Of a DNA stretch of 53,942 nt, positions 9,043-18,394 are shown piece by piece. Position 1 is the stretch's first letter, and each line of letters opens with the position of its first letter. This DNA is from Bacteroidota bacterium (GTDB lineage: Bacteria; Bacteroidota; Ignavibacteria; Palsa-1295). Under the pieces are notes generated by a model. That model worked only from the letters and a program-made list of their open reading frames with translations, was not told the DNA's origin and did not search any database. The stretch lies in the NCBI GenBank assembly GCA_030706385.1, contig JAUZOQ010000010.1:1-53942 (forward strand), read 5' to 3'. The position numbers and the translations under genes are program-made.

Positions 9043-11073
9043 TTATTCTTTCAGGATCGTGAATTCCACACGCCTATTCTGCTGCCTTCCCTCTTCCGTT
9101 TCATTTGAAGCAAGCGGTTTGGAACTTCCGTACCCAATAGTCTTCAACCTTTTTGCAGCTATAGATTTCGAGACCAAATAATTTCTAACAGCTATGGCAC
9201 GGTCATTCGAGAGTTTCTTATTCGTTGCATCATTTCCGACATTATCGGTGTGGCCGACGATCTCCACCTCCATCTTCGGTGATGCCTTCAGCAATTCGAC
9301 CAGTCTATCCAACTCGGCAAAAGATTCGGATTTCAATTCGCTCTTGTTGAAGTCGAAGAAGAGATTATTCAAACGCACAGTTTGCCCCACCTCTGCAGGC
9401 ACGAGTTTGAGATCACGTTTGATCTCGGCATAGGCATCGAGTTTCTTCACGTCAAGATTTTCGTTGACTGCAAGGTAACCATTTGCTTCGGCCCGGAATC
9501 CATAGAGTGCACCGGAAGGGAGAGAAATTTTATACTGACCGGTTACCGGATTGCTGTGAGCGATACCCGCTTCCTTGCCTCCTGGTAATACTTCATAATG
9601 AATGGTTGCTTCAAGCGGCTTGCCTGTCTTCGCATCAATGACCTTTCCCATAACCAGTACGACGGCTGATGGCTGCAACGATGCCGGCAGTTTCGCACGG
9701 AAAACGTCGGCCTCGCCTATCGCTCCTTGCCTTGAGACAAAATATGCATAATCACCCGAAGCTGGAATGGTAAAATAGGCATCCCAATCCGGCGTGTTGA
9801 AATCAGGCCCCAAGTTTTCGGGCTCGCTCCAATGTTGCCAGGTATCATCCAGTCGCCTCGAAAGGAACATGTCTGTTGAACCGTAGCCGCTGAATCCATC
9901 CGAAGCGAAATAGAGCGTTTTCCCATCTGCGGCAAGGAAGGGCGTGCCTTCATCGGCAGCAGAATTAATCTCCGGCCCAAGACTTTTGGGCGCCGTCCAT
10001 GATCCGTCAGGACGCATGAAACAGGAGTAAAGATCTCGTTCACCACGAGAATCGTCACGCTGCAAACTTATCAGCAAAGTCTTTCCATCGGCGGCAAGAC
10101 AAAACTCCATGAACCGGTTGCGTGTATAGTAGCTATCGATCCGAACGTGTGTAGGTGTGGCCCACCCGACAGCCAATTTTCTCGAAGTCCATATCCCAAA
10201 CTGTTGCCTGCCACTATCGACAAATACTCCTCCCAGGAGCAGAGTATTGCCATCGGGAGTGATCGAGGCGGCGAATGATCCGTATCCATTATTCAATTCA
10301 CGGCCGATAATCTTTGCAGGTCCCCACTTGCCTGCAGGTGTGAGCTCGGAGAACCAAATGTTATCATTCCTTCCGATATTTGAAGGATGATCTTTTCTAT
10401 CAAAATAGAGCGTTTGTCCATCGGGTGAGATGATGGGATAGACCTCTTCATAGGGCGAATTGACTCCTGATCCAAGATTTTCTTTTACTCCCTCGATCTT
10501 TGCATTCGGAGCGACGTTGATCTCCGCTACAACGGGTATGCGCGTATTGGCGATACCGATCGCATCGATCTCGTTGAGCCCCGGGACCTTCCCACATTGC
10601 AGAACCAGTTCGACTGCCTTGACTTTATAATCGGTCTTCAGGAAAGTAACATTCATTACTCTTGACTGCTTGTTGACCGGAGCTGCCTCGCCGTGATAAA
10701 CCGTATGAGCGTTGTTTTGCACGTCATAAAGAATGACTTTCTCCACCGCTCCGGGATTGAAGTTCTCGGCTATCGCAACCTGTTGGATCTGCATCGGTTT
10801 CTTATACCCAACCTTAATGTGCTCTTCTCTTCCGCCAAAAAATCCGTCGCTTTTGCCATACCATGCGCATGGGCTATCCCCTGCTGCAGGACATTTATTG
10901 GGTTTGCCAAGAACCTGTTTCGCCGAGTATTCCTTCGTCCCGATCTGCGACGACACACTGATCACTTCGGAAGCCCATTGCACTTCCTGAGCCGGACAAT
11001 CAGTACCGATACCAAGGAATAACAATCCAATATAAAGGAACCCCGTGATGCGGGTAGTGATCGCTAGACCCAT
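9043..11073 (-). CDS. outer-membrane OmpA-family protein with PD40 propeller repeats
   Basis: Predicted envelope protein of 676 residues. After a signal peptide ending near CPAQ there is a domain of about 150 residues (VISVSSQIGTKEYSAKQVLG, with AIAENFNPGAVEKVILYD) that looks like a galactose-binding-like fold. It is followed by several PD40/WD40-like repeats (ISPDGQTLYF, ITPDGNTLLL, LAADGKTLYFASDG), a carboxypeptidase-regulatory-like segment (GKVIDAKTGKPLEATIHY), and a C-terminal OmpA peptidoglycan-binding domain (FFDFNKSEL, VEIVGHTDNVGND, RAIAVRNYLV). The OmpA domain should tether it to peptidoglycan. This build is common in Bacteroidota; the exact role is unknown. It precedes lipA. Confidence 0.85.
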   Translation of the reverse strand: MGLAITTRITGFLYIGLLFLGIGTDCPAQEVQWASEVISVSSQIGTKEYSAKQVLGKPNKCPAAGDSPCAWYGKSDGFFGGREEHIKVGYKKPMQIQQVAIAENFNPGAVEKVILYDVQNNAHTVYHGEAAPVNKQSRVMNVTFLKTDYKVKAVELVLQCGKVPGLNEIDAIGIANTRIPVVAEINVAPNAKIEGVKENLGSGVNSPYEEVYPIISPDGQTLYFDRKDHPSNIGRNDNIWFSELTPAGKWGPAKIIGRELNNGYGSFAASITPDGNTLLLGGVFVDSGRQQFGIWTSRKLAVGWATPTHVRIDSYYTRNRFMEFCLAADGKTLLISLQRDDSRGERDLYSCFMRPDGSWTAPKSLGPEINSAADEGTPFLAADGKTLYFASDGFSGYGSTDMFLSRRLDDTWQHWSEPENLGPDFNTPDWDAYFTIPASGDYAYFVSRQGAIGEADVFRAKLPASLQPSAVVLVMGKVIDAKTGKPLEATIHYEVLPGGKEAGIAHSNPVTGQYKISLPSGALYGFRAEANGYLAVNENLDVKKLDAYAEIKRDLKLVPAEVGQTVRLNNLFFDFNKSELKSESFAELDRLVELLKASPKMEVEIVGHTDNVGNDATNKKLSNDRAIAVRNYLVSKSIAAKRLKTIGYGSSKPLASNETEEGRQQNRRVEFTILKE

Positions 11074-11140
11074 TCGAAATCTACAATAATGATTAATAGC
11101 ATAAGTTCGGCTAACAACGGTTTATAGCTCATAGTTTATA

Positions 11141-11923
11141 ATGAGTGCTCAGCCCCAACTATATTCCGTATTTTTGACAGGACGAGTTCAATTCCACCAA
11201 TTCCGAACCCATACACTTGTGAGCGAGAAAATATCGAAAGCAAAAAAAGAGGAGAACGCGCAAATTCCGATGTCAGGAGAACTGATGCGGAAGGTTATCC
11301 ATCTTTTATCTCTCTCAATTCCGATCGGATACTTCTATCTCGGATATAGCACGACTCTTTGGATTCTTATTCCTCTGACGCTCTTTGCATTATTCATGGA
11401 TTATGGAAGGTATTATATCAAATGGATCGATAAGTTTGTCAAATGGTCATTCGGCTCGATTCTCCGCGAGCATGAACGCGACAGCTCGAGAAAACTTCTT
11501 TCCGGTGGTTCCTATGTGCTCATCAGCGCCTGCATCTGCATTCTCCTATTCCCAAAGATCGTCGCAATTACCGCTTTCAGTATTCTCATCATCTCCGATA
11601 CTTCCAGCGCACTAATCGGCAGGAAATTCGGCAAGAATTACTTTTTGGATAAGAGCCTTGAAGGAACGACTGCCTTTATTCTATCCGCCTGGATCGTAGT
11701 ACTCTTCACACCGAAAGTAAATGGCATCTGGCAGGAATATGTCATTGCCTTCATTGCCGCCGCCATCGGAGGTATCGTCGAAGCAATGAGCGTTCGCTTG
11801 CATGTCGATGATAATTTCTCTATTCCACTCTCGGTGGGAATCTCGATGTGGCTGGGCTACTTTCTGCTTTCCGTTATCGATCCCGGTGCGTTCGAGCCGC
11901 TCTACCGATTGTTGGTGAAGTAG
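11141..11923 (+). CDS. polyprenol/phytol/diacylglycerol kinase-like integral membrane protein
   Basis: A 260-residue protein with about six hydrophobic segments. It contains RKVIHLLSLSIPIGYF, SDTSSALIGRKFGKN and KSLEGTTAF, the pattern of the CTP-dependent lipid kinases related to SEC59, DGK1 and VTE5 and distantly to CdsA cytidylyltransferases. It probably phosphorylates a polyprenol or diacylglycerol at the inner membrane, but the substrate is not deducible. The first 26 residues look unlike the family. A promoter-like TATTTTTG lies inside them at 11169-11176, and in-frame GTG (11219) or ATG (11270) starts are credible alternatives. The next gene follows after 3 bp. Confidence 0.75.
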   Translation: MSAQPQLYSVFLTGRVQFHQFRTHTLVSEKISKAKKEENAQIPMSGELMRKVIHLLSLSIPIGYFYLGYSTTLWILIPLTLFALFMDYGRYYIKWIDKFVKWSFGSILREHERDSSRKLLSGGSYVLISACICILLFPKIVAITAFSILIISDTSSALIGRKFGKNYFLDKSLEGTTAFILSAWIVVLFTPKVNGIWQEYVIAFIAAAIGGIVEAMSVRLHVDDNFSIPLSVGISMWLGYFLLSVIDPGAFEPLYRLLVK

Positions 11924-11926
11924 ATC

Positions 11927-13846
11927 ATGGATGTACACCGTATCTTTCAACAGCAGGGCATCGTGAAGATTCGAAAAGCTCATCGCCGGATCTCTGCTTT
12001 TGTCTGCGGATTCATAATACTGAGTTCGGGCAGCCTGTATGCGCAATTTTCAGGATCGCTCACGCTTGGAGCGTATCGATCCACCAATGTTGAAGGAAGA
12101 GATTCTGCAACTCCCGATAATGTATTCAATCCCGGACTTGAACTTTCCTACAACTGGGATCTTTCTCATCCGACTTCGATACGCTTCGAAGCAGATCTAA
12201 GTCCGAATTTCTATACTCAAGTCCCCGATCGGTCATTTTGGAAAAGTGTTATCGGAGCGACAGGAAGTTTTTATCTCTCCGATATTGAAGAGGAAGAAAC
12301 CCCATCGGAAAAAAAACAGCCAGGCACAGGTACTGCGCCTCCGAACTCACGACTGCCTCTTCCGATACAGAAGGATTCTTCCAAGCCGGTAATCATCATT
12401 AAAAAAGCCCCTCCTGATATTCCCAAGATCGCTTCGGTCAAACTTGCACTCGTAAGCGAATTGATGGATTCATTCGAAATTGATAAGAAAGGATTGAAAG
12501 CCGACTCGGCAGAAATTGCATCAGATCTCAAGGATTCAGTATCCGAATCCATTCTGGCATTGAGCGATATTCTGGCAACGGAAGTCTACACTGAGAGCAT
12601 AGCTGAAGTCGTTGCCGATGAACTTTCAGCTCAAAAGAAGATCTTCTCTGAAGTGCCGATGCAAAGCTCTCATAAGAAGGAGATCATGGACTATATCGAT
12701 GAAGTTGCCGATCTCATGAAGGAGGGAAAACCTCAGACAGATATTCTCCCCGTTCCGAAAGCACCTGCTGAAGTGGAGAGCCCAACACCGATCAGTCCCG
12801 ATGCACCTGCCGCTAAAAACGATCTGATCGCGCAGGCGCTTGCCCATCTGCAATCCGAAAGCTTGGAGTCGAATGTAAGTGGAAGAGCTAATGCACCGAT
12901 AATCACCCTGATCAATTCTCGCACAGAATTCAATGAGTTCGGTTCTTCCGATATTGCGATCAAGGAAGATCTCTTTCCTCTTTCAAAGAGGACCCTGGCA
13001 ACACTTCTGACCGTCCCAATATCGCTGGAAACCCAAACCAACAAGGATACTTACAAGGTATACAGCTATTCGATCTTCGAGATCAAACCTCGATTAGATC
13101 TATATTCCGGCAAGACATTTGGGTTCGGTGTTCAGTACGGATATTCACGAACCTCTTTCCCATACGATACGGTCTATGTCGGTACAGAAAACAAAATTCG
13201 AATCGATAGCCGTATCGAGCTCGCTCCCTCAGTGGCGCTTGCCCTTGAAGCCGGAATCGGCATTCGAAAGTATGACAATCCGCTTCAATATGTTATCCAA
13301 ATTGGTAAGAACACCAGAACGATCACGACAGGAAGCAATTTTTCCCATTACATTCTCGGAGGTGCTCTGCTTTTTTTTCCTGCAAATCGCCTCACACTCG
13401 GTGTAGCAACAGAGATCACACGGAGTTCATCACTTCGACCGTATATACTCGATCTTGTCACCAACCGTAGCTCGATCGGCGGAAGCGCAAACGATGATGA
13501 ATATTCCTATGAACTCACGCGCGAAACATTTTTTTCACTCTGGCGAATTTTTTGGGACATAAACTTTGCTCTGGATATTTCCTATGAGAACCGGCAATAT
13601 GCGAATGTCGAAGTACCCCGCAGGCTTCAGCCGAAGGTGCAACAATCGAATGTCGTTCGAGTAGATCACGGCCCACAATTCGGGCTGAATCTTTCGAGGG
13701 AGTTTCTCTTTGATTCCCGTTTCATCAGTGTGTTCAACTCCTTCACTCCCTCATTGGATATCCAATCGGCGTCAGTGACTTCGAATGTGAAGACTTTCAA
13801 CTACAAGGACGTGACTACCACTCTCTCATTCGAATTCGGATTCTGA
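11927..13846 (+). CDS. unknown outer-membrane beta-barrel protein with a long charged insert
   Basis: I do not recognise a named family. The 639 residues start with a basic stretch, a hydrophobic signal segment and LYAQ. Residues about 40-115 alternate in beta-strand fashion (GSLTLGAYRS, LELSYNWDL, IRFEADLS). An insert of roughly 230 residues follows: a proline/lysine linker with EEEETPSEKKQPG, then acidic helical segments rich in serine and lysine. The last 280 residues are again amphipathic strands ending in aromatic LSFEFGF, typical of barrel proteins folded by the BAM complex. It sits 3 bp after the lipid-kinase-like gene and 1 bp before a DNA methyltransferase, so co-transcription is likely. 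Confidence 0.65.
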   Translation: MDVHRIFQQQGIVKIRKAHRRISAFVCGFIILSSGSLYAQFSGSLTLGAYRSTNVEGRDSATPDNVFNPGLELSYNWDLSHPTSIRFEADLSPNFYTQVPDRSFWKSVIGATGSFYLSDIEEEETPSEKKQPGTGTAPPNSRLPLPIQKDSSKPVIIIKKAPPDIPKIASVKLALVSELMDSFEIDKKGLKADSAEIASDLKDSVSESILALSDILATEVYTESIAEVVADELSAQKKIFSEVPMQSSHKKEIMDYIDEVADLMKEGKPQTDILPVPKAPAEVESPTPISPDAPAAKNDLIAQALAHLQSESLESNVSGRANAPIITLINSRTEFNEFGSSDIAIKEDLFPLSKRTLATLLTVPISLETQTNKDTYKVYSYSIFEIKPRLDLYSGKTFGFGVQYGYSRTSFPYDTVYVGTENKIRIDSRIELAPSVALALEAGIGIRKYDNPLQYVIQIGKNTRTITTGSNFSHYILGGALLFFPANRLTLGVATEITRSSSLRPYILDLVTNRSSIGGSANDDEYSYELTRETFFSLWRIFWDINFALDISYENRQYANVEVPRRLQPKVQQSNVVRVDHGPQFGLNLSREFLFDSRFISVFNSFTPSLDIQSASVTSNVKTFNYKDVTTTLSFEFGF

Positions 13847-13847
13847 T

Positions 13848-14708
13848 ATGCCATCGCCCCTCAATAAAACGATCCGGCTCTCCGGCAAAGAAAAAAAATC
13901 CGTCGTCCGACGATTACCTCGGAAGGTATCGGCCGCTACATCAGATATTTTTCATGATGATGTTGAAAGAGCGTTAGGTTTACTGCCGAAGAATTTTTTC
14001 GATCTTATTATCGTCGATCCGCCCTATAATTCTGGTAAGGATTTCGGCAATCAAAGCGACAGGCAACATCAGGAGCACTACAAGGAATGGGTGTATCGAT
14101 GGGTTGGGATGCTCCCCTATGTTCTCAAGCCCAAGGGTTCTCTCTATATCTGCTGCGACTGGCGGCAATCTGCACTGTTCGAAGATGCAATCACCAAGGC
14201 AGAATTTACGATACTCAATCGCATCACATGGAAAAGAGACAAGGGGCGCGGTGCGTCGAAGAATTGGAAGCAGAACATGGAGGATATCTGGTATGCCGTG
14301 CGCGATAAGCAAAGCTATACCTTTAACCTCGAAGAAGTGAAGATCCCGAAGAAAGTCATCGCACCGTATAAAGAGAATGGCAAGCCAAAAGATTGGTATT
14401 TGAACGCTTCAGGTACGGCCGAACGCATGACGCATCCCTCGAACATCTGGACCGATCTCACCGTACCGTTTTGGTCAATGCCGGAGAATACGGAACATCC
14501 GACTCAAAAACCGGAGGCTTTGATCGAGCGTATCATTCGTGCAAGCAGCAATACCGGCGATAGGATCCTCGATCTCTTCAGCGGATCGGGTACGACTTCC
14601 GTTGTTGCCAAACGCCTTGGACGAAAATTTATCGGGATCGAGATGAATCCCGATTATGTGCGACTCGGACAGAAGCGAATTCAACTTTCGGAGAAAAAGA
14701 AAAAATGA
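13848..14708 (+). CDS. solitary site-specific DNA methyltransferase (N6_N4 Mtase, beta class order)
   Basis: SAM-dependent methylation of adenine N6 or cytosine N4 in DNA. In 286 residues, catalytic motif IV DPPY (57-60) comes first and the SAM-binding motif FSGSG (about 244-248) near the C-terminus, the order of beta-class enzymes. HPTQKP (217-222) and IGIEMNPDYVRLGQKR complete the pattern. The target-recognition part would be the middle segment (WKRDKGRGASKNW to TEHPTQ). No restriction endonuclease or specificity subunit is nearby, and the gene sits in an operon-like run of ordinary genes with ATGA overlap to the next, suggesting an orphan, possibly regulatory, methylase. Target site unknown. 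Confidence 0.9.
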   Translation: MPSPLNKTIRLSGKEKKSVVRRLPRKVSAATSDIFHDDVERALGLLPKNFFDLIIVDPPYNSGKDFGNQSDRQHQEHYKEWVYRWVGMLPYVLKPKGSLYICCDWRQSALFEDAITKAEFTILNRITWKRDKGRGASKNWKQNMEDIWYAVRDKQSYTFNLEEVKIPKKVIAPYKENGKPKDWYLNASGTAERMTHPSNIWTDLTVPFWSMPENTEHPTQKPEALIERIIRASSNTGDRILDLFSGSGTTSVVAKRLGRKFIGIEMNPDYVRLGQKRIQLSEKKKK

Positions 14709-15529
14709 TACGAATCGGCTGCGTTCAATATAATCCTATCTTCGGTGACGTTGATTCCAATCTTGATAAGATCGAGAAGATAGTCTCCGATGCAAAGGCC
14801 GATCTCTTAGTCTTTCCTGAACTTGCCCTGACCGGATACTTTTTTACGTCATCTTCAGAAGCATCTCGGTACGCACAACCTCTTGATGGTGCAGCTATAG
14901 AAAGAATTCGGAAAATTGCTCAGGGGAATAATGTTGCAATCGTCACCGGCTTTCTGGAAAGTGATAGCGGAATCCTCTATAATAGTGCTATCGCTATTGA
15001 TCGTCTAGGAAATGTTGCAGGTCATTACCGTAAGGTCCATCTCTTCTATTACGAGAAAGTTCTCTTTGCCGCGGGCGATCTCGGTTTTCCGGTCTTTGAG
15101 ATCGAAGTTGGAAATGGTGAAAAGATCCGGCTTGGTATGGAGATTTGCTATGACTGGCGCTTTCCAGAGGCAACCCGCTCACTTGCACTGCAAGGCGCGG
15201 AAGTAATTGCAATGCCTTCGAACATCGTTACTACTACCGGAATGCTACTGGAAACTCTGAAAGTCCGTGCCTTCGAGAACAAGGTCATCCTAGCTTTTGC
15301 AGATAGGGTTGGATCCGAAAGTGCTCAAATTGACGGGAAAGTAGAGGATCTGGTTTTTCGAGGGCAAAGCTGCATAATAAACTTCAATGGGGATATCCTT
15401 TCCATCGAGCCAAGTCAAGGAGAATCAATAAGTTATGCTGAGGTAGAACCCGCGGGGAGTAGGCTAAAAACTATAAATAAATTCAATAATATAATAACAG
15501 ATAGAATAAATAAAATGTACTTTACATGA
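14705..15529 (+). CDS. carbon-nitrogen hydrolase (nitrilase superfamily amidase)
   Basis: Cytoplasmic thiol hydrolase of 274 residues. The Glu-Lys-Cys triad is visible: E39 in VFPELALTG, K110 in YRKVHLFYYEK, and C148 in GMEICYDWRFPE. The substrate is uncertain; the family includes omega-amidase, N-carbamoylputrescine amidase, formamidases and NAD synthetase amidase domains. The protein carries no fused partner. It overlaps the methyltransferase stop by four bases. The last 30 residues become noticeably AT-rich in codon use compared with the rest. Named function should not be taken beyond the superfamily. Confidence 0.85.
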   Translation: MIRIGCVQYNPIFGDVDSNLDKIEKIVSDAKADLLVFPELALTGYFFTSSSEASRYAQPLDGAAIERIRKIAQGNNVAIVTGFLESDSGILYNSAIAIDRLGNVAGHYRKVHLFYYEKVLFAAGDLGFPVFEIEVGNGEKIRLGMEICYDWRFPEATRSLALQGAEVIAMPSNIVTTTGMLLETLKVRAFENKVILAFADRVGSESAQIDGKVEDLVFRGQSCIINFNGDILSIEPSQGESISYAEVEPAGSRLKTINKFNNIITDRINKMYFT

Positions 15530-15596
15530 TTTTGTGAAGAACTTGTGGAGAAAAAAAGGAAACTAAATCTCCTGTGAACACGTATTCAGGCGCAAC

Positions 15597-16286
15597 GTGA
15601 TACAAGCGGAAAATATATTTAGCATTTCGAAGGAGGCCGTCAAGCGTTCGGGCGATGCATTGAAGCATCTTCCGAAGGAAGTGATAACGGCTGAAGAGAT
15701 CGTTCGTCACCGCATCCAAACTTTTCTCAGAGTCGGTTTAGCAACAGTTTTCTTTTGGCTTAGCAGCCTTATCTCCATTGGAGCAACTGCCCTCGCCCAG
15801 GCAGCAACAAAGGACCAACCGACGAAAGCAAAAACAACGGCCCGCCATCGTCATCGCGCAAAGACTTTTAGGCACTCTCTCGATAGCAACACAGTAATGA
15901 TCGGTACTGCATCCTGGTACGGTCATAAATTTCACAATCGCAAGACGGCTAGTGGCAAGCGCTTCGATCAGGATGCATTCATGGCAGCCCATCGCAGCCT
16001 TCCCTTCGGAACACTCCTGAGGGTGACGAACATTGCCAATAACCGGTCGTGCATTGTTGAAGTGACCGATCGCGGACCGTTCGTAAAGAATCGTATTATC
16101 GATCTTTCGCGCAGAGCTGCCAGAGAGTTAGGATTCGCCGATGCAGGTACGGCTCACGTCATCCTGCAAGTGATCGCTCCTACCGATATCACCTCCCTGC
16201 AACCCGGTATGCGCAGGTACCAAGGGCTTAGCGACGTCTTAAAGACTTCTGCTATCGCTTTGCAGGCACCTGTTCCGAGCAACTAA
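15597..16286 (+). CDS. RlpA-like septal ring lytic transglycosylase family protein
   Basis: Secreted or periplasmic double-psi beta-barrel protein; RlpA homologues cleave peptidoglycan strands that lack stem peptides. The 229-residue product contains GTASWYGHKFHNRKTASG, FGTLLRVTN and VTDRGPF..RIIDLSRRAARELGF, the conserved DPBB core with its catalytic Asp/His pair. No SPOR domain follows. The N-terminus is odd: the GTG at 15597 puts about 40 residues before the hydrophobic signal segment (GLATVFFWLSSL). An in-frame GTG at the valine of KEVITAEE would give a more normal signal peptide, so the start is uncertain. Confidence 0.85.
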   Translation: MIQAENIFSISKEAVKRSGDALKHLPKEVITAEEIVRHRIQTFLRVGLATVFFWLSSLISIGATALAQAATKDQPTKAKTTARHRHRAKTFRHSLDSNTVMIGTASWYGHKFHNRKTASGKRFDQDAFMAAHRSLPFGTLLRVTNIANNRSCIVEVTDRGPFVKNRIIDLSRRAARELGFADAGTAHVILQVIAPTDITSLQPGMRRYQGLSDVLKTSAIALQAPVPSN

Positions 16287-16380
16287 TCCATTTCCTATCC
16301 ATCAAAGTTTCTGGGGACGTAAAATCCCTTCACTTCGTTTGCCTCCGACAAAATAAGATTCACGTTTCAATTTTCTATTC

Positions 16381-18285
16381 ATGCCAATTCTCTCCGTCGA
16401 TAAGATCAGTAAAGATTTCCGGTATAAACCACTCTTTAGTGATGTCACTTTTAGTGTCGATTGGTCAGAACGTCTTGGCTTGATCGGGACAAATGGCAGC
16501 GGAAAGACAACGCTGATGCGAATCTTAAGCGGCGAGGAGAACCCCGATAGCGGTAAGGTCGATGTCGCTGCCGGAGTCAAGGTCGGATATCTTCCGCAAA
16601 ATCCTTTTTTCGAACCTTCGGAGACGGTTCTCGATGCAATTTTCTCGCGGTCGAACGATGCACTTAGTCTGATCCATGACTATGAAGCTGCCTGCCATAA
16701 GTTGATGCTGCACTATGATGATCCTGCGCTTTCGAATCTGATCACTGAACTTAGCGCAAAGATCGAAGCTGCCGGAGCATGGGATCTCGAAACTAATGCC
16801 AAGATCATTCTGGCAAAGCTCGGAATCACCGATCTTGAAGCACGGATGGGCGAGCTTTCCGGAGGCCAGAGGAAGAGAGTTGCCTTGGCGCACGCTCTCA
16901 TCGTCCAACCGGATCTCCTGATGCTCGATGAGCCGACCAATCATCTCGACGCCGAAACCATCAGCTGGCTGGAGCAATACCTTTCACGATATTCGGGAGC
17001 GCTCATTCTCGTGACGCATGACCGATACTTTCTCGATCGCGTTACCGATCATATTCTCGAGATCGATCGGGGAACGACACAATTATTCGACGGCAACTAC
17101 GCCTACTATCTCGAGCGCAAAGCGGAGATGGAGCTGAATACGCAGATCGAGAAGCAGAAAAAAAAGTCGCTGATTAAAAGTGAACTTGCCTGGCTTCGTC
17201 GCGGAGCAAAGGCAAGATCCACAAAGCAGAAGGCTCGGATCGATCGAGCAGAAGCACTCATGTCTGCTCCGGTTGAACGCGAGAAAGAGCAGATCGAAAT
17301 TACCATTCTCACACGGAAGCTTGGTACGAAAACCGTAGAGTTCGATAACGTTTCAAAATCCTATGACGGGAAAACACTTGTCAAAGATTTCACCTATGCC
17401 ATGACTCGCGGCGAGCGAATCGGAATCATCGGCCCCAACGGCTCAGGCAAAACAACGCTACTGGAAATGATCGCCGAGCGCACCAAGCCCGACAAGGGGA
17501 AGATCGAAATAGGCTCGACGGTTGTCATCGGCTACTACGACCAGGAAAGCCGAAAGCTGAATGAAGATCAGCGCGTCATCGACTACATCAAAGATATTGC
17601 CGAACATATTCCGACTTCCGACGGCTCGACGATATCGGCTTCTCAAATGCTTGAGCGATTTCTCTTTCCACCGGAAATGCAGTACTCGGTGATCGGAAAA
17701 CTTTCCGGCGGAGAGCGGCGCAGACTCTATCTGCTCCGAATTCTGATGGGTACGCCAAACGTCTTGCTGCTTGATGAACCGACGAACGATTTGGATATTC
17801 CAACTCTTGTCGCCCTCGAATCATTTTTGGATGAGTTCACCGGATGCCTTATTGTTGTCAGCCATGATCGCTACTTCCTCGATCGTACCATCGATCATAT
17901 TTTCCGATTCGAAGGCGATGGGCATATTCGCGACTACCCCGGAGATTACTCTGCATTCCTGAAGATCAAAGAACAGGAATTGGTAAAAGCTGCCGAAGAA
18001 GAGGAGAGACTGAAAGCTAAGCAGAAGTCTTCAGCTCCGCAGAAGCCACTTTCCGATCAGAAAAATCGAAAGCTCAATTACAAGGAACAGAAGGAATTTG
18101 AGTCACTTGAAGCCGAGATCGCAAAAGCCGAGACCCGAAAATCGGAAATAGAGCAGGAGCTATCCAAGATGAGCAGCGATTTTGAGGCGATCCAGGGGCT
18201 ATCACAGGAATTGGAGAAGCTTCTGAAGATATTGGAGATAAAGGTCGAACGCTGGGCGGAACTAGCGGAATATGCAAGTAAATGA
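16381..18285 (+). CDS. ABC-F family ATPase, Uup type
   Basis: Soluble twin-ATPase of 634 residues that acts on ribosomes rather than membranes. Two nucleotide-binding domains are present: Walker A GTNGSGKTT and signature LSGGQRKRVALAHAL in the first, GPNGSGKTT and LSGGERRRLYLLRIL in the second, each followed by LDEPTNxLD. A charged linker (QIEKQKKKSLIKSELAWLRRGAKARSTKQKAR) lies between them, and a C-terminal coiled coil (NYKEQKEFESLEAEIAKAE) is characteristic of Uup/YdiF-type members. Uup is linked to precise transposon excision and ribosome function in E. coli. It stands alone, 94 bp after rlpA and 109 bp before the ribosomal-protein cluster. Confidence 0.92.
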   Translation: MPILSVDKISKDFRYKPLFSDVTFSVDWSERLGLIGTNGSGKTTLMRILSGEENPDSGKVDVAAGVKVGYLPQNPFFEPSETVLDAIFSRSNDALSLIHDYEAACHKLMLHYDDPALSNLITELSAKIEAAGAWDLETNAKIILAKLGITDLEARMGELSGGQRKRVALAHALIVQPDLLMLDEPTNHLDAETISWLEQYLSRYSGALILVTHDRYFLDRVTDHILEIDRGTTQLFDGNYAYYLERKAEMELNTQIEKQKKKSLIKSELAWLRRGAKARSTKQKARIDRAEALMSAPVEREKEQIEITILTRKLGTKTVEFDNVSKSYDGKTLVKDFTYAMTRGERIGIIGPNGSGKTTLLEMIAERTKPDKGKIEIGSTVVIGYYDQESRKLNEDQRVIDYIKDIAEHIPTSDGSTISASQMLERFLFPPEMQYSVIGKLSGGERRRLYLLRILMGTPNVLLLDEPTNDLDIPTLVALESFLDEFTGCLIVVSHDRYFLDRTIDHIFRFEGDGHIRDYPGDYSAFLKIKEQELVKAAEEEERLKAKQKSSAPQKPLSDQKNRKLNYKEQKEFESLEAEIAKAETRKSEIEQELSKMSSDFEAIQGLSQELEKLLKILEIKVERWAELAEYASK

Positions 18286-18394
18286 CCGAATTCTTCACAA
18301 TTAGTGAACTTCCCGCCGCATAAATCCGTTTATTCTTGGCTTTTACAAGAGTGGCTGCGCACTTGGCGGCTATCTTCAAATTTTATAAAGGGTT

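Noticed and set aside
13848-14708. restriction-modification system
   Set aside because: Only the methyltransferase is present; neighbours are a barrel protein and a nitrilase-family enzyme, not a nuclease or specificity subunit.
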